A DNA stretch of 64,000 nt. It comes from Clostridium aciditolerans (GTDB lineage Bacteria > Bacillota > Clostridia > Clostridiales > Clostridiaceae). The position numbers and the translations under genes were made by a program. Position 1 is the stretch's first letter. Every line of letters begins with the position of its first letter. Shown piece after piece: positions 35,710 through 46,386 of this stretch. The stretch lies in the NCBI RefSeq assembly GCF_016316925.1, contig NZ_JAEEGB010000004.1:62001-126000 (forward strand). Direction: 5' to 3'. The notes under the pieces are model-generated. The model had not been told where the DNA came from, searched no databases, and was given only the letters and a program-made list of their open reading frames with translations.

Positions 35710-35839
35710 TATACTTTTCTCCATACTAACCTTGTGTTATAATTTACTATGATTATTTATACTACTAAAAGTATGAGAAAGATTTGCATAAAAGTGCAAA
35801 TCTTTTAAATTGTTAACTAGTAATGGAGGGTAAAACGGT

Positions 35840-37648
35840 ATGCAGAGCGAAAGACAAAAGCGTATAAGAAATTTTTCTATTGTTGCTCACATAGATCACG
35901 GAAAGTCAACACTTGCAGATAGATTAATACAGAAAACAGGTACCCTTACCGAAAGAGAGATGGATGAGCAGGTACTTGATAATATGGATCTTGAAAAAGA
36001 AAGAGGAATAACAATAAAATCACAGGCAGTAAGACTTGTTTATAAAAGACCTAATGGTGAAGAGTATATTCTAAACTTAATAGATACCCCAGGACATGTA
36101 GATTTTAACTATGAAGTTTCAAGAAGCTTAGCTGCTTGTGAAGGTGCGATATTGGTAGTAGATGCTACCCAGGGGATACAGGCTCAAACTTTAGCAAACT
36201 GTTATTTAGCATTGGATCATGATTTGGAAGTAGTGCCAGTAATAAATAAAATAGATCTACCTAGTGCAAGACCGGAAGAGGTAAAACAGGAAATAGAGGA
36301 TATAATAGGTTTAGAAGCACATGATGCACCATTAGTTTCAGCTAAAACTGGAATTAATATTGAAGATGTACTTGAGGCTGTGGTATTGAAAGTTCCTGCA
36401 CCAGAGGGTGATGAAGAAGCACCATTAAGAGCTCTTATTTTTGACTCATACTATGACAGTTATAAGGGTGTAGTATGTCATGTAAGAGTTAAAGAGGGGA
36501 CGATAAAACCAGGAACAGAAATAAAACTAATGGCATCGGGTAAAGTGTATGAGGTTACAGAAACAGGGATATTTGTACCAAGATATATGTCTGTTCCAGA
36601 GTTAAAAGCAGGTGATGTTGGATATTTCACTGCTTCTATAAAAAATGTTAGAGATGCTCGTGTTGGTGATACAGTAACAGAAGCTAAAAGACCAGCAAAG
36701 GAAGCATTAGCAGGATATAGACCAGCAATACCTATGGTATACAGTGGTATTTATCCAGTAGACGGAGCAAAATATGGTGAATTAAAAGAAGCGCTTGAAA
36801 AGCTTCAAGTAAATGATGCAGCTCTATCCTTCGAGCCAGAAACTTCTATAGCATTAGGTTTTGGATTTAGATGCGGATTTTTAGGTCTATTACACATGGA
36901 TGTAATTCAAGAGAGAATAGAAAGAGAATTTAATTTAGATATTATAACTACAGCCCCATCTGTTATATACAAGATAGGAAAAACTGATGGTACTGTTATA
37001 GAACTTACCAATCCAACAAATCTTCCAGATACTACAGAAATAAAATACATGGAGGAGCCAATTGTTAAAGCATCTATAATTACGCCATCGGATTATGTTG
37101 GACCAGTTATGGATTTAGCTCAAAATAGACGTGGAATATTCAAGGATATGCAGTATATAGATACTACCAGAGTAAGCTTAAACTATGAAATTCCATTAAA
37201 TGAAATAATATATGATTTTTTTGATGCTTTAAAGTCAAGGTCAAGAGGATATGCTTCTTTAGACTATGAATTAGCAGGATATAAACCAGCTAAACTTGTA
37301 AAGCTTGATATACTTTTAAATGGAGATGTAGTAGATGCTTTATCTATGATAGTTCCAGATGAAAGAGCCTATGCAAGAGGAAGAGCCATAGCGGAAAAGT
37401 TAAAGGAAATTATTCCAAGACAAATGTTTGAAATACCTATTCAAGCTGCAGTTGGCGGAAAGGTTATCGCAAGAGAAACTGTTAAAGCTATGAGAAAAGA
37501 CGTTTTAGCAAAATGCTATGGTGGAGATATATCAAGAAAGAAAAAGCTTCTTGAGAAACAAAAAGAAGGAAAGAAAAGAATGAGACAGGTAGGAAGTGTA
37601 GAAGTTCCACAAGAAGCATTTATGGCGGTGCTCAAGACAGAAGAATAA
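35840..37648 (+). CDS. lepA: Elongation factor 4 (LepA), ribosomal GTPase
   Basis: 602-aa translational GTPase that acts on stalled or assembling ribosomes. G1 [13 protein letters not shown]2/G3 [10 protein letters not shown] and DTPGHVDF, G4 NKIDLPSA, then EF-G-like domains and the LepA-specific C-terminal domain ([20 protein letters not shown]). Length is exactly usual. AGGAGG-like TGGAGGG precedes the ATG. It is followed after 46 bases by hemW, the conserved order. Confidence 0.98.
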   Translation: MQSERQKRIRNFSIVAHIDHGKSTLADRLIQKTGTLTEREMDEQVLDNMDLEKERGITIKSQAVRLVYKRPNGEEYILNLIDTPGHVDFNYEVSRSLAACEGAILVVDATQGIQAQTLANCYLALDHDLEVVPVINKIDLPSARPEEVKQEIEDIIGLEAHDAPLVSAKTGINIEDVLEAVVLKVPAPEGDEEAPLRALIFDSYYDSYKGVVCHVRVKEGTIKPGTEIKLMASGKVYEVTETGIFVPRYMSVPELKAGDVGYFTASIKNVRDARVGDTVTEAKRPAKEALAGYRPAIPMVYSGIYPVDGAKYGELKEALEKLQVNDAALSFEPETSIALGFGFRCGFLGLLHMDVIQERIEREFNLDIITTAPSVIYKIGKTDGTVIELTNPTNLPDTTEIKYMEEPIVKASIITPSDYVGPVMDLAQNRRGIFKDMQYIDTTRVSLNYEIPLNEIIYDFFDALKSRSRGYASLDYELAGYKPAKLVKLDILLNGDVVDALSMIVPDERAYARGRAIAEKLKEIIPRQMFEIPIQAAVGGKVIARETVKAMRKDVLAKCYGGDISRKKKLLEKQKEGKKRMRQVGSVEVPQEAFMAVLKTEE

Positions 37649-37694
37649 GAATGCGAAATTTGGAATATCAATAAGATATTGGAGGGACTTAATA

Positions 37695-38825
37695 ATGTTA
37701 AAGAATAAAGAAATAGCATTATATATTCACATTCCCTTCTGTAAACAAAAATGTTTATATTGTGATTTTCCCTCTTTTTGCGGTAAAGAAGAATCTATGA
37801 TTGAATATTCTAAAGCTTTAGAGAAGGACATAGATAGCATAAATGATAGAGTTATAAAGACAATATTTATAGGTGGGGGAACTCCCACCTATTTGTCTTT
37901 AGATGCATGGACTAATATAAAGAAGGCTATTGATAAGCTTGATAAAGCTGAGAATTTGGAATTTACTGTGGAGGGGAATCCAGGTACTTTTACAGAGGAG
38001 AAACTTAAATTTTTAAGGGAAATGGGAGTTAATAGATTAAGTATAGGGTTACAGGCATGGCAAAATAGAATATTAAAAAAAGTTGGAAGAATACACAGCA
38101 CTGATGATTTTATAGAAGCATATGAACTTGCAAGGAAAGTAGGATTTAATAATATAAATGTGGATCTAATGTTTGGTCTTCCAGATCAGAATATGAATGA
38201 CTTACAAGATACTTTGGAAAATGTCGTGAAACTAAATCCAGAGCATGTTTCTTGTTACAGCCTTATTATCGAAGAAAATACTCCTTTTTATAAAATGTAC
38301 GAGGAAGATAAACTTAATCTTCCAAATGAAGAATTGGAAAGGGAAATGTATAGGCATGTAGTAAGCTTCTTAAGACAACAGGGATATCATCAGTATGAAA
38401 TTTCTAATTTCTCAAAGCCAAAGAGAGAATGTACTCATAATCTAGTTTATTGGAATTTAGAAGAATACGTAGGCTGTGGTGTGGCTTCTCATTCATATGT
38501 AGATGGTTTGAGGTATAGAAAAACTGAAAATATAGAAGAATATATTAGAGATATTCGCATGAATAAAAATTTAAAACTTGATATGCATAAAAACTCCTTA
38601 AAGGACGAAATGGAGGAATTTATGTTTATGGGCCTCAGAAAAACAGATGGAATTTCTACAATTGACTTTTCTGAAAGATTTCAAAAAGATATTTACTCTG
38701 TATATGGAGAAATAATAAAGAAATATATAAATAATCACATGCTCATTAAGAAAGATGACAGATTATTTTTAAGTAAAAGAGGTATTGAGATTTCTAATAG
38801 CATAATGTGTGATTTTATTCAATAA
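37695..38825 (+). CDS. hemW: HemW-like radical SAM protein (heme chaperone family)
   Basis: 376 aa. Radical SAM cluster motif in HIPFCKQKCLYCDF, glycine-rich GGGTPTYL, and the C-terminal HemW domain. Often mis-annotated as coproporphyrinogen III oxidase; HemW proteins bind heme and lack the residues of the HemN oxidase. Located between lepA and hrcA as in most Firmicutes. In an anaerobe a role in heme trafficking is uncertain. Confidence 0.92.
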   Translation: MLKNKEIALYIHIPFCKQKCLYCDFPSFCGKEESMIEYSKALEKDIDSINDRVIKTIFIGGGTPTYLSLDAWTNIKKAIDKLDKAENLEFTVEGNPGTFTEEKLKFLREMGVNRLSIGLQAWQNRILKKVGRIHSTDDFIEAYELARKVGFNNINVDLMFGLPDQNMNDLQDTLENVVKLNPEHVSCYSLIIEENTPFYKMYEEDKLNLPNEELEREMYRHVVSFLRQQGYHQYEISNFSKPKRECTHNLVYWNLEEYVGCGVASHSYVDGLRYRKTENIEEYIRDIRMNKNLKLDMHKNSLKDEMEEFMFMGLRKTDGISTIDFSERFQKDIYSVYGEIIKKYINNHMLIKKDDRLFLSKRGIEISNSIMCDFIQ

Positions 38826-38996
38826 TTATAATATCATAATGTTTTAATTTTTTACAAATAAGGGCAAAATCATGGTGTATCAACAAAATATATAAGTATA
38901 ACTAGAAATCATGAGCAAAATGGAGAAATTATATAATTATTTATTTAAAATTCGATAAATCATTTTATTTGATTATATAATGCAATTTATGCAACA

Positions 38997-39065
38997 TTGA
39001 CAAATAAAATTATGAGTGATATTTTTTAATCATAGCGATTAGCACTCAACATTAATGAGTGCTAA
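38997..39065 (+). promoter_or_regulatory. Heat-shock promoter with CIRCE operator before hrcA
   Basis: TTGACA (38997-39002) and TATTTT (39020-39025), 17-base spacer, followed by the CIRCE inverted repeat TTAGCACTC - 9 bases - GAGTGCTAA (39039-39065). CIRCE is bound by HrcA, which is encoded just downstream, giving autoregulation of the hrcA-grpE-dnaK cluster. The rest of the 255-base gap after hemW is AT-rich with nothing further. Confidence 0.97.
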
Positions 39066-39080
39066 CAAAGAGGTGATATT

Positions 39081-40118
39081 ATGGAAATGGATGAAAGAAA
39101 AATAAAAATACTTCAGGCTATAATTAATGATTATATAATGACTGCTGAGCCTGTGGGATCCAGAACCATAGCTAAAAAGTATGACTTAGGGATAAGTTCA
39201 GCCACCATAAGAAATGAAATGGCAGATCTTGAGGACATGGGGTATCTTGAACAGCCTCATAGTTCAGCGGGAAGAAGACCATCAAATAAAGGCTATAGAT
39301 TATATGTGGATAAGTTAATGAAAATTCCTAAGTTAACTCCAGAAGAAGAATACATTATAAAAAATCAAATTCTAGCTAATGCATTATTTGAGGTAAATAC
39401 TATAATTAAACAAGCTACAGCACTTCTATCTGGACTTACTAACTTGACATCCATTGTAAAAACGCCCTCTGTAAGCAAGAGCTATATTAAATATGTTCAG
39501 CTTTTAAATATAGACTCTAACAACATATTATTCGTAATAATAACGGATAGCGGTATAATAAAAAATAATGTTGTAAGAGCAGGGAAAAATGTAAGTTCTG
39601 ATATATTAGCAATATTAAGCAATATATTAAATGCAAGACTAAAAAACTTAAATTGCGAACAAATAAATCTAGAAGTTATAAATAACTTAAAAAAAGATTT
39701 AGAAGGATATGAAGATATATTTAATGCTATAATTCCAGTTTTATATGAAAGTTTAAGCAGTGATGATAATGGCGAAATATACATGGAAGGTACAACTAAT
39801 ATTTTTAATTACCCTGAATACAAAGATATAGAAAAGGCACGTGGATTTCTGTCATTATTAGATAATAAAGATAAAATTAGCGGCTTACTTAACAGTTCTT
39901 CAAACATCTCAATTAAAATTGGAACAGAAAGCTTTATAGAAGGTGCAGAAGAGTGCAGCGTTGTCTCTGCAGTATATAATGTAAAAGATAGACCAGTTGG
40001 AGAAATAGGGGTAATTGGTCCTACAAGAATGCCTTATTCAAAGGTGATTTCAGTGTTGGCTAATGTTGTTAGAGAATTAAATTTTATTCTAACAAACATT
40101 TATTATGATGATAAATAG
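39081..40118 (+). CDS. hrcA: Heat-inducible transcription repressor HrcA
   Basis: 345 aa. N-terminal winged helix (ILQAIINDYIMTAEPVGSRT, then ISSATIRNEMADLEDMGYLEQPHSSAGRRPS), GAF-like core and the C-terminal IGVIGPTRMPYSKVISVL motif. Binds the CIRCE site 16 bases upstream of its own start. AAGAGGTG precedes the ATG. Confidence 0.98.
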   Translation: MEMDERKIKILQAIINDYIMTAEPVGSRTIAKKYDLGISSATIRNEMADLEDMGYLEQPHSSAGRRPSNKGYRLYVDKLMKIPKLTPEEEYIIKNQILANALFEVNTIIKQATALLSGLTNLTSIVKTPSVSKSYIKYVQLLNIDSNNILFVIITDSGIIKNNVVRAGKNVSSDILAILSNILNARLKNLNCEQINLEVINNLKKDLEGYEDIFNAIIPVLYESLSSDDNGEIYMEGTTNIFNYPEYKDIEKARGFLSLLDNKDKISGLLNSSSNISIKIGTESFIEGAEECSVVSAVYNVKDRPVGEIGVIGPTRMPYSKVISVLANVVRELNFILTNIYYDDK

Positions 40119-40163
40119 AGATAATATCAATCAAGAAAATGCTAGATTGGAGGAGGCGTATGA

Positions 40164-40754
40164 ATGATTAAGGAAGAGGATAGAAAAATAGAAGAAAATG
40201 ACTGTATTGACTCATTAGAAAAAGAAGAAGATTTACAAGAGGTTGATACTGCAGAAGAAGTTGAAACCAACTTTGATGATCTGCTAAATGTGGTAAAAGA
40301 AGAAAATCAAAAACTGTTAGATGAAAATAATAAAATAAAAAATGAAAATGAAGCTCTTAAGGATAGATTAGCAAGATTAAATGCAGAATATGATAATTTT
40401 AGAAAGAGAACTTCAAAGGAAAAAGAAGGAATATATACAGATGCATGTGAAGATGTGTTAAAGGAAATGCTGCCTGTTCTTGATAACTTAGAGAGAGCTA
40501 TATCTGTAGAAGGCAGCGCAGAAGATATTAAAAAAGGTATAGAAATTACAATAAAGCAGTTTGGAAGTGCATTAGAAAAGCTAAGTGTTGAAGAAATTTC
40601 AAATGAAGGTGAATTTGATCCAAATTTCCACAATGCTGTTATGCACATAGAGGATGACCAATATGAAAAGAATCAAGTAGTTGAGGTTTTCCAAAAAGGA
40701 TATAAAAGAGGAGATAAGGTTTTAAGATATAGTATGGTTAAGGTTGCTAACTAA
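40164..40754 (+). CDS. grpE: GrpE, nucleotide exchange factor for DnaK
   Basis: 196 aa. Long acidic N-terminus, coiled coil (about residues 45-95, ENQKLLDENNKIKNENEALK), then the GrpE core with RLNAEYDNFRKRTSKE and the C-terminal beta domain (KGYKRGDKVLRYSMVKVA). GGAGGAGG precedes the ATG at 40164; another ATG four bases earlier is out of frame and stops after three codons. In the CIRCE-controlled cluster. Confidence 0.97.
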   Translation: MIKEEDRKIEENDCIDSLEKEEDLQEVDTAEEVETNFDDLLNVVKEENQKLLDENNKIKNENEALKDRLARLNAEYDNFRKRTSKEKEGIYTDACEDVLKEMLPVLDNLERAISVEGSAEDIKKGIEITIKQFGSALEKLSVEEISNEGEFDPNFHNAVMHIEDDQYEKNQVVEVFQKGYKRGDKVLRYSMVKVAN

Positions 40755-40877
40755 GGGAAAATCTTATTTCGTAAGTAATGTGTTTAAATAATATTAACAT
40801 ATTCAACAAAAATGAAAATTTCTTAAAAATATAAATTTAGAAACATAAGTACATTTAATACTAGGAGGTAAATTAGT

Positions 40878-42734
40878 ATGGCAAAAGTAATAGGTATTGA
40901 TTTAGGAACAACTAACTCATGTGTAGCTGTTATGGAGGGTGGAGATCCAGTAGTTATACCAAACGCTGAAGGGGCAAGAACAACTCCATCTGTAGTATCA
41001 TTTCAAGCAAGTGGAGAAAGATTAGTAGGGCAGGTTGCAAAAAGACAATCAATTACTAATCCAGACAAAACAATAATATCAATAAAAAGACATATGGGAA
41101 CAAATCATAAAGTAAATATAGATGGAAAAGAATATACACCACAAGAGATATCAGCTATGGTACTTCAAAAAATAAAGGCTGATGCTGAAGCTTATCTTGG
41201 TGAGACTGTTACTCAAGCAGTAATAACAGTTCCAGCTTACTTTAATGACAGCCAAAGACAGGCAACAAAAGATGCTGGTAAAATTGCAGGTCTTGAAGTA
41301 TTAAGAATAATAAATGAGCCAACAGCAGCATCACTTGCTTATGGTATGGATAAGATGGATACTAACCAAAAAATATTTGTATACGACCTTGGTGGTGGTA
41401 CTTTCGACGTATCAATACTAGAACTTGGTGATGGAGTATTTGAAGTTAAGGCTACAAATGGTGATACAAAACTTGGTGGAGATGATTTTGACCAAAAAGT
41501 TATGGACTATATAGCTGACACCTTTAAAGCTGAAAATGGAATAGATTTAAGAAACGATAAAATGGCACTTCAAAGATTAAAAGAAGCTGCTGAAAAAGCT
41601 AAAATAGAGCTATCTGCTTCAATGCAAACAAACATTAATCTTCCATTTATAACAGCAGATGCAACTGGTCCAAAACATATTGATATGAATTTAACTAGGG
41701 CTAAATTTAATGAAATAACTCATGATTTAGTACAAAGAACTATCGAACCAATGAGAAAGGCATTAAATGACGCTGGACTTACAATAGACCAGATAGATAA
41801 GATTATACTTGTTGGAGGTTCTACAAGAATACCAGCAGTTCAAGATGCTGTTAAAGACTTTACAGGAAAAGATCCTTCAAAGGGAGTTAATCCAGATGAA
41901 TGTGTTGCAGTAGGAGCTGCTATTCAAGCAGGAGTTTTAACTGGAGATGTTAAAGATGTATTACTTCTTGATGTTACTCCTCTAACACTTGGAATTGAGA
42001 CTTTAGGAGGAGTTTCTACTTCATTAATAGAAAGAAATACAACTATACCAACAAGAAAGAGTCAAGTTTTCTCAACTGCAGCAGACGGTCAAACATCTGT
42101 TGAAATACATGTTGTTCAAGGTGAAAGACAAATGGCTGCTGATAATAAGACTCTTGGAAGATTTACACTTTCAGGTATAGCTCCAGCTCCAAGAGGAATT
42201 CCACAAATAGAAGTTACATTTGATATTGATGCTAATGGTATAGTTAACGTATCTGCTAAAGATAAAGGAACAGGAAAAGAAGCTAATATAACAATTACTG
42301 CATCAACTAACTTAAACGATGACGAAATAGAAAAAGCTGTTAAAGAAGCAGAAAAGCATGCAGAAGAAGACAAGAAGAGAAAAGAATCAATAGAAGTTAA
42401 GAATAATGCTGATCAAATTGTATATCAAACTGAAAAGACATTAAAAGAGCTTGGAGACAAAGTGTCAGCAGAAGATAAGGCTAAAATAGAAGATCAAGTA
42501 AAGGCTGTTAACGCAGTTAAAGATGGAAATGATTTAGAAGCTATAAAGAAAGCGACTGAAGAGTTAACTCAGACATTCTACGGAATTTCATCAAAACTAT
42601 ATCAAGATGCTAATGCACAAGGTGCAGGAGCGGGAGCAGGCTTTGATCCAAACAACATGGGTGGAGCTAATGCTGGAACAAAGCAAGATGATAATGTAGT
42701 AGATGCTGATTTCAAAGTAGAAGATGATAAATAA
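40878..42734 (+). CDS. dnaK: Chaperone DnaK (Hsp70)
   Basis: 618 aa. ATPase domain begins [20 protein letters not shown], with [16 protein letters not shown] and [13 protein letters not shown]. Substrate-binding domain from about residue 365, and a Gly/Ala/Asn-rich C-terminal tail. The short first subdomain is the Gram-positive form. 123 bases after grpE with AGGAGG before the ATG. Confidence 0.99.
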   Translation: MAKVIGIDLGTTNSCVAVMEGGDPVVIPNAEGARTTPSVVSFQASGERLVGQVAKRQSITNPDKTIISIKRHMGTNHKVNIDGKEYTPQEISAMVLQKIKADAEAYLGETVTQAVITVPAYFNDSQRQATKDAGKIAGLEVLRIINEPTAASLAYGMDKMDTNQKIFVYDLGGGTFDVSILELGDGVFEVKATNGDTKLGGDDFDQKVMDYIADTFKAENGIDLRNDKMALQRLKEAAEKAKIELSASMQTNINLPFITADATGPKHIDMNLTRAKFNEITHDLVQRTIEPMRKALNDAGLTIDQIDKIILVGGSTRIPAVQDAVKDFTGKDPSKGVNPDECVAVGAAIQAGVLTGDVKDVLLLDVTPLTLGIETLGGVSTSLIERNTTIPTRKSQVFSTAADGQTSVEIHVVQGERQMAADNKTLGRFTLSGIAPAPRGIPQIEVTFDIDANGIVNVSAKDKGTGKEANITITASTNLNDDEIEKAVKEAEKHAEEDKKRKESIEVKNNADQIVYQTEKTLKELGDKVSAEDKAKIEDQVKAVNAVKDGNDLEAIKKATEELTQTFYGISSKLYQDANAQGAGAGAGFDPNNMGGANAGTKQDDNVVDADFKVEDDK

Positions 42735-42786
42735 TTATTTCCTCTTCACTCTTTAATAATATGTGTGTATAATATAAATTGTTAAT

Positions 42787-42820
42787 AATTAAGGGAAGAG
42801 TTCATACTCCTCCCTTAATT
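42787..42820 (+). terminator. Hairpin between dnaK and dnaJ
   Basis: AATTAAGGGA-a-GAG pairs with CTC-c-TCCCTTAATT around a TTCATA-type loop. The T tract is weak (TTTAAGT), so it may be an attenuating terminator or an RNA-processing hairpin. The 297-base gap also holds a weaker inverted pair ATACATC / GATGTAT (about 42842-42930). dnaJ may therefore have its own promoter. Confidence 0.6.
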
Positions 42821-43031
42821 TAAGTAATAAACAATTTACAGATATACATCAGTAGTTTAGGCATCTTGAAAAAAATGACTAGCCAGTATGATGGTCTATT
42901 TTCAGTTGTTATTTTCTTTCAGATGTATTATGGGAGTTTACAATTCAATTGTGGTAATAAGGGTACAATCTTTAGTGAAATTTAAGTAATAATTTTATTT
43001 AATCTATTAATTAGGTGGTGAAAGATAAGGG

Positions 43032-44162
43032 ATGGCAAAAAAGGATTATTATGAGATACTTGGGCTGGAAAAGGGCGCAAGTGACGATGAAATTAAAAAG
43101 GCATTTAGAAAATTAGCACTAAAATACCATCCAGATAGAAATCCTGATAATAAAGAAGCAGAGGAAAAATTTAAGGAACTAAATGAAGCTTATCAGGTAC
43201 TGTCAGATCCTCAGAAGAAGGCTCAGTATGATCAGTTTGGAACAACTGATTTCAATGGAGGCGGATTTGAAGGTGGATTTGACTTCTCAGATTTTGGAGG
43301 GTTTGGAGATATATTTGATTCCTTCTTTGGTGGTGGATTCTCAGGTGGAGGAAGAAGAAGAAATGGTCCTGAGAGAGGATCTGACCTTGAGTATACTCTA
43401 AATTTAACTTTTGAAGAAGCAATTTTTGGAGTAGAAAAGCAAATAAATATTACGAGAAGTGAGAGTTGTGATAAGTGCGGTGGTACTGGAGCAAAAGCAG
43501 GAAGTCATCCGAAAACTTGTGATAAATGTGGTGGAACTGGCCAAGTAAGAACTCAAAGAAATACACCACTTGGAAGCTTCGTAAGTATGAGTACTTGTGA
43601 TAAGTGTGCAGGCAAAGGAACTATAATAACAGATCCTTGTAATGAATGTAAGGGCAAAGGAAAAGTAAGGAAACAAAGAAAGATAAAAATAAATGTTCCA
43701 GCTGGTGTAGATACAGGAAATGTAATGCCTATGAGAGGTCAGGGAGAACATGGTACGAATGGCGGTCCAGCAGGAGATTTATATGTAAATATTAGAGTTG
43801 CCCCTCATGCAACCTTTAAAAGAAAGGGTACTGATATCTATATTGACACTCACATAAGCTTTGCTAAAGCTTCACTAGGTACTGAGATAAAAGTTCCTAC
43901 AGTAGATGGAGATGTCAAATATGAGGTGCCAGCAGGAACTCAACCAGGAACTATATTTAGATTAAAAGGTAAGGGTGTTCCAAGAGTCAACGGACATGGC
44001 AGAGGAGACCAGTATGTTAATGTAATAGTAGATATACCTAAAAATCTAAATCAAAAGCAAAGAGAAGCTCTAGAAATGTTCATGGAAGCTAGTGGGGAAA
44101 CTCCAACTGGTGAAGGAAATAAAAAATCTTTCGTAGATAAAATAAAAGATAGTTTTAAATAG
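43032..44162 (+). CDS. dnaJ: Chaperone DnaJ (Hsp40)
   Basis: 376 aa. J domain with the HPD motif ([11 protein letters not shown]), Gly/Phe-rich region (residues 75-115), four CxxCxGxG zinc repeats ([44 protein letters not shown]) and the C-terminal substrate domains. Stimulates DnaK ATPase. A strong terminator follows. Confidence 0.99.
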   Translation: MAKKDYYEILGLEKGASDDEIKKAFRKLALKYHPDRNPDNKEAEEKFKELNEAYQVLSDPQKKAQYDQFGTTDFNGGGFEGGFDFSDFGGFGDIFDSFFGGGFSGGGRRRNGPERGSDLEYTLNLTFEEAIFGVEKQINITRSESCDKCGGTGAKAGSHPKTCDKCGGTGQVRTQRNTPLGSFVSMSTCDKCAGKGTIITDPCNECKGKGKVRKQRKIKINVPAGVDTGNVMPMRGQGEHGTNGGPAGDLYVNIRVAPHATFKRKGTDIYIDTHISFAKASLGTEIKVPTVDGDVKYEVPAGTQPGTIFRLKGKGVPRVNGHGRGDQYVNVIVDIPKNLNQKQREALEMFMEASGETPTGEGNKKSFVDKIKDSFK

Positions 44163-44166
44163 CATG

Positions 44167-44213
44167 AACTTTGTTTCTTCTTAATTCTATTTTAGAAGAA
44201 ACAAAGTTTTTTT
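44167..44213 (+). terminator. Terminator after dnaJ
   Basis: AACTTTGTTTCTTCT and AGAAGAAACAAAGTT form a perfect 15-bp stem with a 12-base loop, followed by T. Confidence 0.92.
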
Positions 44214-44296
44214 ATGATAATATTATATATTGACAGAGACAGGTTATAATTATAAAGTAGATTTGTTAGTAATTATGAGACTACAATTCGTAATTC

Positions 44297-44536
44297 AAAA
44301 AAATTACGATGTGATTTTTTTAGAGGACAGAGGACAATTGACAGAGGACAATGAAGGATGATTTTTCTTCGTTACACTACAAAAAATCTTTAATTATATT
44401 ATAAGCTGATGTTTTGCCTTAGCGAAACGAGCTCAAAAATAAATTAGTTTTCTGACGTAAGGAAGAAAACTCACCTTCACTGTCCACTGTCCTCTGTCAA
44501 TTGTCCTCTATAAAAATTTTGTGTCGCATAATTTTT
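44297..44536. repeat. GGACA-type inverted-repeat element, copy 3 (full length, opposite orientation to copy 1)
   Basis: Left palindrome about AAAAAATTAC-GAT-GTGATTTTTT (44298-44320), core AGAGGACAGAGGACAATTGA ... TCAATTGTCCTCT, right palindrome AAAAATTTTGTG-T-CGCATAATTTTT (44512-44536). Read on the minus strand the core matches copy 1 along its length, including the TTTTCTTCCTTACGTCAG and AAAACATC segments. It fills the 430-base gap between dnaJ and prmA together with the dnaJ terminator. Confidence 0.8.
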
Positions 44537-44593
44537 AAATTATGAATCAAAGTTATAAAGATTGTCGATTATTAAATTTTGTGGAGGTAACTT

Positions 44594-45529
44594 ATGGATA
44601 AGGAATGGATAGAGGTTGCGATAGTTACGAGCAGCGAAGCTGTAGAGGCTGTTTCAGGGATACTTTACAATACTGGAGTTAAAGGGGTATCTATAGAGGA
44701 TCCAGAGGATATAGAATTTAAGAAAAAAAATCCTGGAGATTGGGATTACTTTGATGAAACTTTACTACTTGTAAAAGATGGTGCAATAGTTAAAGGATAT
44801 TATAAACAAGATGAGCATTTGGATGAATACTTGAGATACATAAAGGACAGTATTAATAACTTAGAGCAGTTTGGAATAGATAAAGGCAAAGGATTAATTA
44901 CAGTATGTAAAGTAAATGAAGAAGATTGGGAAAATAATTGGAAAAAGTATTATAAGCCAACCAAGATAGGAGAAAAAGTAGTAGTAAAACCTATTTGGGA
45001 AAATTATGAAGTTAAAGATGATGAGATTATTGTAGAGCTTGACCCAGGAATGGCTTTTGGTACAGGAACTCATGAAACTACAAGAATGTGTATTAAGGCT
45101 TTGGAAAAACATGTTAAACCTGAGTCCGTAGTTTTTGATATAGGAACTGGATCAGGAATTCTAGCAATTACAGCAGCAAAGCTTAAAGCAAAAGAGGCAA
45201 TAGGGGTTGATTTAGATCCAGTAGCTGTAAAATCTGCAGGGGAAAATGTCAAATATAATAATATAGACAATATAAAAATAATGCACGGAAATTTAATGGA
45301 AGTAGTTGATGGAAAAGCAGATATAGTTATAGCTAATATAATCGCAGATGTAATAATATTCCTAACTGAAGAAGTTAAAAAATTCATAGTGGATGGAGGT
45401 CTATTTATATCCTCAGGTATTATAAGAGAAAGAAAAGATGACGTAGTAAATAAGCTTGAAGAATGTGGATTTAAAATAGAAGAAGTAAATGTAGATGGAG
45501 AATGGGTTTGTATTGTAGCTAAAAACTAG
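44594..45529 (+). CDS. prmA: Ribosomal protein L11 methyltransferase
   Basis: 311 aa. N-terminal substrate-recognition domain ([20 protein letters not shown]), SAM-binding motif [18 protein letters not shown] and the [10 protein letters not shown] catalytic segment (NxxxD/NPPY-like). Trimethylates L11. GGAGG precedes the ATG. Order dnaJ-prmA-rsmE is conserved in Firmicutes. Confidence 0.97.
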   Translation: MDKEWIEVAIVTSSEAVEAVSGILYNTGVKGVSIEDPEDIEFKKKNPGDWDYFDETLLLVKDGAIVKGYYKQDEHLDEYLRYIKDSINNLEQFGIDKGKGLITVCKVNEEDWENNWKKYYKPTKIGEKVVVKPIWENYEVKDDEIIVELDPGMAFGTGTHETTRMCIKALEKHVKPESVVFDIGTGSGILAITAAKLKAKEAIGVDLDPVAVKSAGENVKYNNIDNIKIMHGNLMEVVDGKADIVIANIIADVIIFLTEEVKKFIVDGGLFISSGIIRERKDDVVNKLEECGFKIEEVNVDGEWVCIVAKN

Positions 45530-45550
45530 TGGAAAGAGGTTGGTAATGTT

Positions 45551-46309
45551 ATGCATAAGTTCTTTGTTGAAAAGAATAACATAACTGGCGATAGAGCATA
45601 TATTGAAGGTGACGATGTAAAACATATATATAAGGTTTTACGACTTCATGAAGGTGAAAAAGTTAGTATAAATAACTGTGAAGGCGAAGAATTTTTGGGG
45701 ATTATAGAGAAAATAGATAAAAAAGAAGTTATTGTAAGCCTAACAGAAAAATTAGATTTAAATAATGAAAGTCCAGTGGAGATCTACCTGTTTCAAGGAC
45801 TTCCTAAATCAAGTAAAATGGATTTAATTGTGCAAAAGGCTACAGAACTTGGAGTGAAAGAAATAACTCCTATAATAACTGAGAGAGTTATAATTAAAAA
45901 TGAAATAGGAGAATTTAAAAAGCTAGACAGATGGGTAAGGATTGCACTTGAAGCTTGCAAACAAAGCAAAAGAAGTATAATACCAAAAATAAATGGTCCC
46001 TTAGAATTTCAACAGCTTTTAACAAAACTTAAGGAATTGGATTTAATTTTAGTTCCTTATGAAAATGAAGAAGGATATGGAATAAAAAAAGTTGTGAGAG
46101 ACATAGCTCAAAATAGTATAAATAAAATTGGCATAATAATTGGACCAGAAGGTGGATTTGAAGAAGATGAGATAAACGTTCTAAAAGAATTAGGTGCCTA
46201 TATAATTACTCTTGGACCTAGAATACTTAGAACAGAAACTGCAGGTTTTGTATGTGCATCCTTAATAATGTATGAGCTAGGAGATTTAGGAGGTAAAAGT
46301 TCTAAATGA
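45551..46309 (+). CDS. rsmE: 16S rRNA m3U1498 methyltransferase
   Basis: 252 aa SPOUT-class methyltransferase. N-terminal PUA-like domain (KFFVEKNNITGDRAYIEGDD), then KSSKMDLIVQKATELGV, IGPEGGFEEDEI and LGPRILRTETAG, all RsmE marks. The last residues GGKSSK and the stop are encoded by the start of a structured repeat (46289-46380), so the protein end has been redefined by that insertion. Confidence 0.96.
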   Translation: MHKFFVEKNNITGDRAYIEGDDVKHIYKVLRLHEGEKVSINNCEGEEFLGIIEKIDKKEVIVSLTEKLDLNNESPVEIYLFQGLPKSSKMDLIVQKATELGVKEITPIITERVIIKNEIGEFKKLDRWVRIALEACKQSKRSIIPKINGPLEFQQLLTKLKELDLILVPYENEEGYGIKKVVRDIAQNSINKIGIIIGPEGGFEEDEINVLKELGAYIITLGPRILRTETAGFVCASLIMYELGDLGGKSSK

Positions 46310-46380
46310 ACTTTTACGGGTAACTTGTGAGCGGGAGCGAGTAATCTTAATTGCTCAGTGTTCCGACTAAAGGGAGGAAG
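46289..46380 (+). repeat. Structured intra-operon repeat (copy 2, rsmE-mtaB), tail forms the mtaB RBS
   Basis: GGAG then a perfect 10-bp hairpin GTAAAAGTTC / GAACTTTTAC (46293-46317) with loop TAAAT, the same loop and stem length as at 2338 but a different stem sequence. Then GGG, a weaker stem ACTTG/CGAGT, and the conserved tail TTAATTGCTCAGTGTT-C-CGAC-T-AAAGG with GAGGAAG. The tail gives mtaB its ribosome-binding site. The left arm lies within the last codons of rsmE. Confidence 0.75.
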
Positions 46381-46386
46381 AATTTA

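Noticed and set aside
37695..38825. Coproporphyrinogen III oxidase (HemN)
   Set aside because: Position after lepA, length and motif pattern fit HemW; HemN-specific parts are not seen.
42840..42930. Possible further MITE between dnaK and dnaJ
   Set aside because: Only a 7-base inverted pair (ATACATC/GATGTAT) supports it, and no second copy is seen in the window.
43404..43751. 115-aa Cys/Ser-rich frame opposite dnaJ
   Set aside because: Reverse shadow of the DnaJ zinc repeats; no ribosome-binding site.
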